Positions 63,287 to 64,000 of a stretch of 64,000 bases of DNA are shown in pieces. The notes below the pieces were generated by a model. It was not told the DNA's origin. It did no database searches and saw only the letters and a list, made by a program, of their open reading frames with translations. Source of the stretch: Chryseobacterium formosum (GTDB lineage Bacteria > Bacteroidota > Bacteroidia > Flavobacteriales > Weeksellaceae). The stretch spans positions 394,432 to 458,431 of the forward strand of contig NZ_JAOVZW010000008.1 in the NCBI RefSeq assembly GCF_026460885.1. Direction: 5' to 3'. Made by a program: the position numbers and the translations under genes. Numbering within the stretch: position 1 is the first letter of the stretch; each line of letters starts with the position of its first letter.

Positions 63287-63679
63287 ATGAAATTTACAAT
63301 TGATGAAATCAAAGCAGAACACCAAAAAGTAAAAAGTGGTGCAGATTTTCCAAAATATATTCAGACAATAAAAAATCTTGGAGTATCTCATTACAAAGCA
63401 CTTGTTGCAGATGGAAACACAAAATATTTTGATACTGAAAACAATTTTTCTGAAACAGGAGCTAAATATGAAGCTTTAAAAATTTCTGAAAATCTAAATC
63501 TTGAACAGTTTAAAACAAGATTAAAACTTCACCAGCAAGGAGGAACAGATTACATGACTTTCTGTGAAGACTGTGCAGAAAATGGAGTAGAAGGCTGGAG
63601 GATGGATTTAAATAAAATGACGTGTACTTATTTTGATAAAAATGAAAACGATGTTTTAGAGGAGAAAGTTCCTTCGTAG
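63287..63679 (+). CDS. DUF1398 family protein
   Basis: 130 residues. IKNLGVSHYKALVADGNTKYF and QGGTDYMTFCEDCAENGVEGWRMDLNKMTCTYFD are diagnostic of DUF1398 (YbcV-like). The role is unknown. It is cytoplasmic and stands alone. Confidence 0.87.
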   Translation: MKFTIDEIKAEHQKVKSGADFPKYIQTIKNLGVSHYKALVADGNTKYFDTENNFSETGAKYEALKISENLNLEQFKTRLKLHQQGGTDYMTFCEDCAENGVEGWRMDLNKMTCTYFDKNENDVLEEKVPS

Positions 63680-63810
63680 ATTTATGATTACTTAGGTTTA
63701 ATGAAGCTGTCTCAAAATTTGAAAGCTTAATAACATTTAGTTATTTTATTTTTTCGAAAAAGATGTGCACCGTTTCTATTTCCTATTTTGGGATGATTTA
63801 TCGATATAAA

Positions 63811-63840
63811 AACCGTAAAATTTAAATCTTACGGTTAATA
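63811..63840 (-). terminator. Terminator of the right-edge gene
   Basis: 8-bp stem AACCGTAA / TTACGGTT. On the minus strand it is followed by a run of T (GGTTTTTATA). Confidence 0.7.
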
Positions 63841-63858
63841 ATTTAGGCTAACTTTAAT

Positions 63859-64000
63859 CTACTGCTTCGTCAACACAATATCCTTCGGAAAGTTAATCGG
63901 GAAATCACCATGCTGCTGTACATAATCATTATGCACACAATTAGAGTCATAGCGGCTGGCTTCATACTCAAAATGTAAGGTCATTTTGGGTATTGGTAAA
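63859..64000 (-). CDS. C-terminal part of a minus-strand gene cut by the window edge
   Basis: The frame, open to 64000, ends LHFEYEASRYDSNCVHNDYVQQHGDFPINFPKDIVLTKQ and stops at 63859. The family cannot be named from 46 residues. The frame is supported by the terminator just downstream. Confidence 0.6.
   Translation of the reverse strand, partial: LPIPKMTLHFEYEASRYDSNCVHNDYVQQHGDFPINFPKDIVLTKQ

Noticed and set aside
1..64000. CRISPR arrays, prophage structural genes, rRNA operons
   Set aside because: No regularly spaced repeats, phage morphogenesis genes or rRNA sequence were seen on either strand.

Overview
The window is an AT-rich chromosomal segment of a Flavobacteriia bacterium, most likely Chryseobacterium or a close relative in the Weeksellaceae. 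The evidence is the gene families (OmpA with thrombospondin-3 repeats, DUF2911, PIG-L/SSS symporter pairs, YfhM-like alpha-2-macroglobulin, DUF721 next to recF), the near absence of Shine-Dalgarno sequences, and many promoters with the Bacteroidetes -7 box TAnnTTTG. No strain can be named from sequence alone.

Layout. 1-9.5 kb: an OmpA-family protein cut by the left edge, a single-domain response regulator, a GH13 amylase, a GT32 glycosyltransferase, and a coupled operon of PIG-L deacetylase, a 34-residue membrane protein and a sodium:solute symporter, followed by DUF2911. 9.5-26.5 kb: an accessory island full of decay. It holds ankyrin, WG and LRR proteins, small acidic immunity-like proteins and their broken relatives, a RidA remnant, an RsbQ-like hydrolase coupled to a PAS histidine kinase, a second histidine kinase with two in-frame stops, a frameshifted defence-like protein, a gene with a long structured leader, and a frameshifted IS1595-type transposase. 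Diverged copies of a roughly 250-bp intergenic repeat sit at 4.3, 9.6 and 22.1 kb.

26.7-41.4 kb: an electrophile/quinone-detoxification-like region. Two ring-cleaving-dioxygenase-like VOC proteins, an MhqD-like esterase, a small acetyltransferase, a cupin and a Crp/Fnr regulator form one run. A pirin, the gnd-zwf-pgl pentose-phosphate operon, and a secreted isochorismatase/amidohydrolase/outer-membrane channel set follow. Four copies of one promoter module (palindrome AACTAGTT exactly 40 nt upstream-edge to the box TAAATTTG) tie this region together. One copy has no coding gene behind it and runs to a terminator, so it may make a small RNA.

41.4-47.2 kb: a ketohexose-uptake operon with a LacI regulator, fructokinase-like kinase, FucP-type permease, maltoporin-like porin and tagatose/psicose 3-epimerase-type protein, with two LacI-type operators. 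47.5-64 kb: tRNA-Arg(ACG), a binding-protein lipoprotein, mtgA, a Gcr-family membrane protein, the UbiA-like/recF/DUF721 operon, then a large alpha-2-macroglobulin next to ecotin (two protease inhibitors side by side), and a run of small DUF and VOC genes. The right edge cuts a minus-strand gene.

Strongest leads: the four-copy promoter regulon with its orphan transcript, the leader before the 24.03-kb gene with two mutually exclusive long pairings, the repeat family whose hairpin matches the tRNA-Arg 3' flank, and the immunity-gene graveyard. All functions are inferred by reading the sequence; no database search was run.
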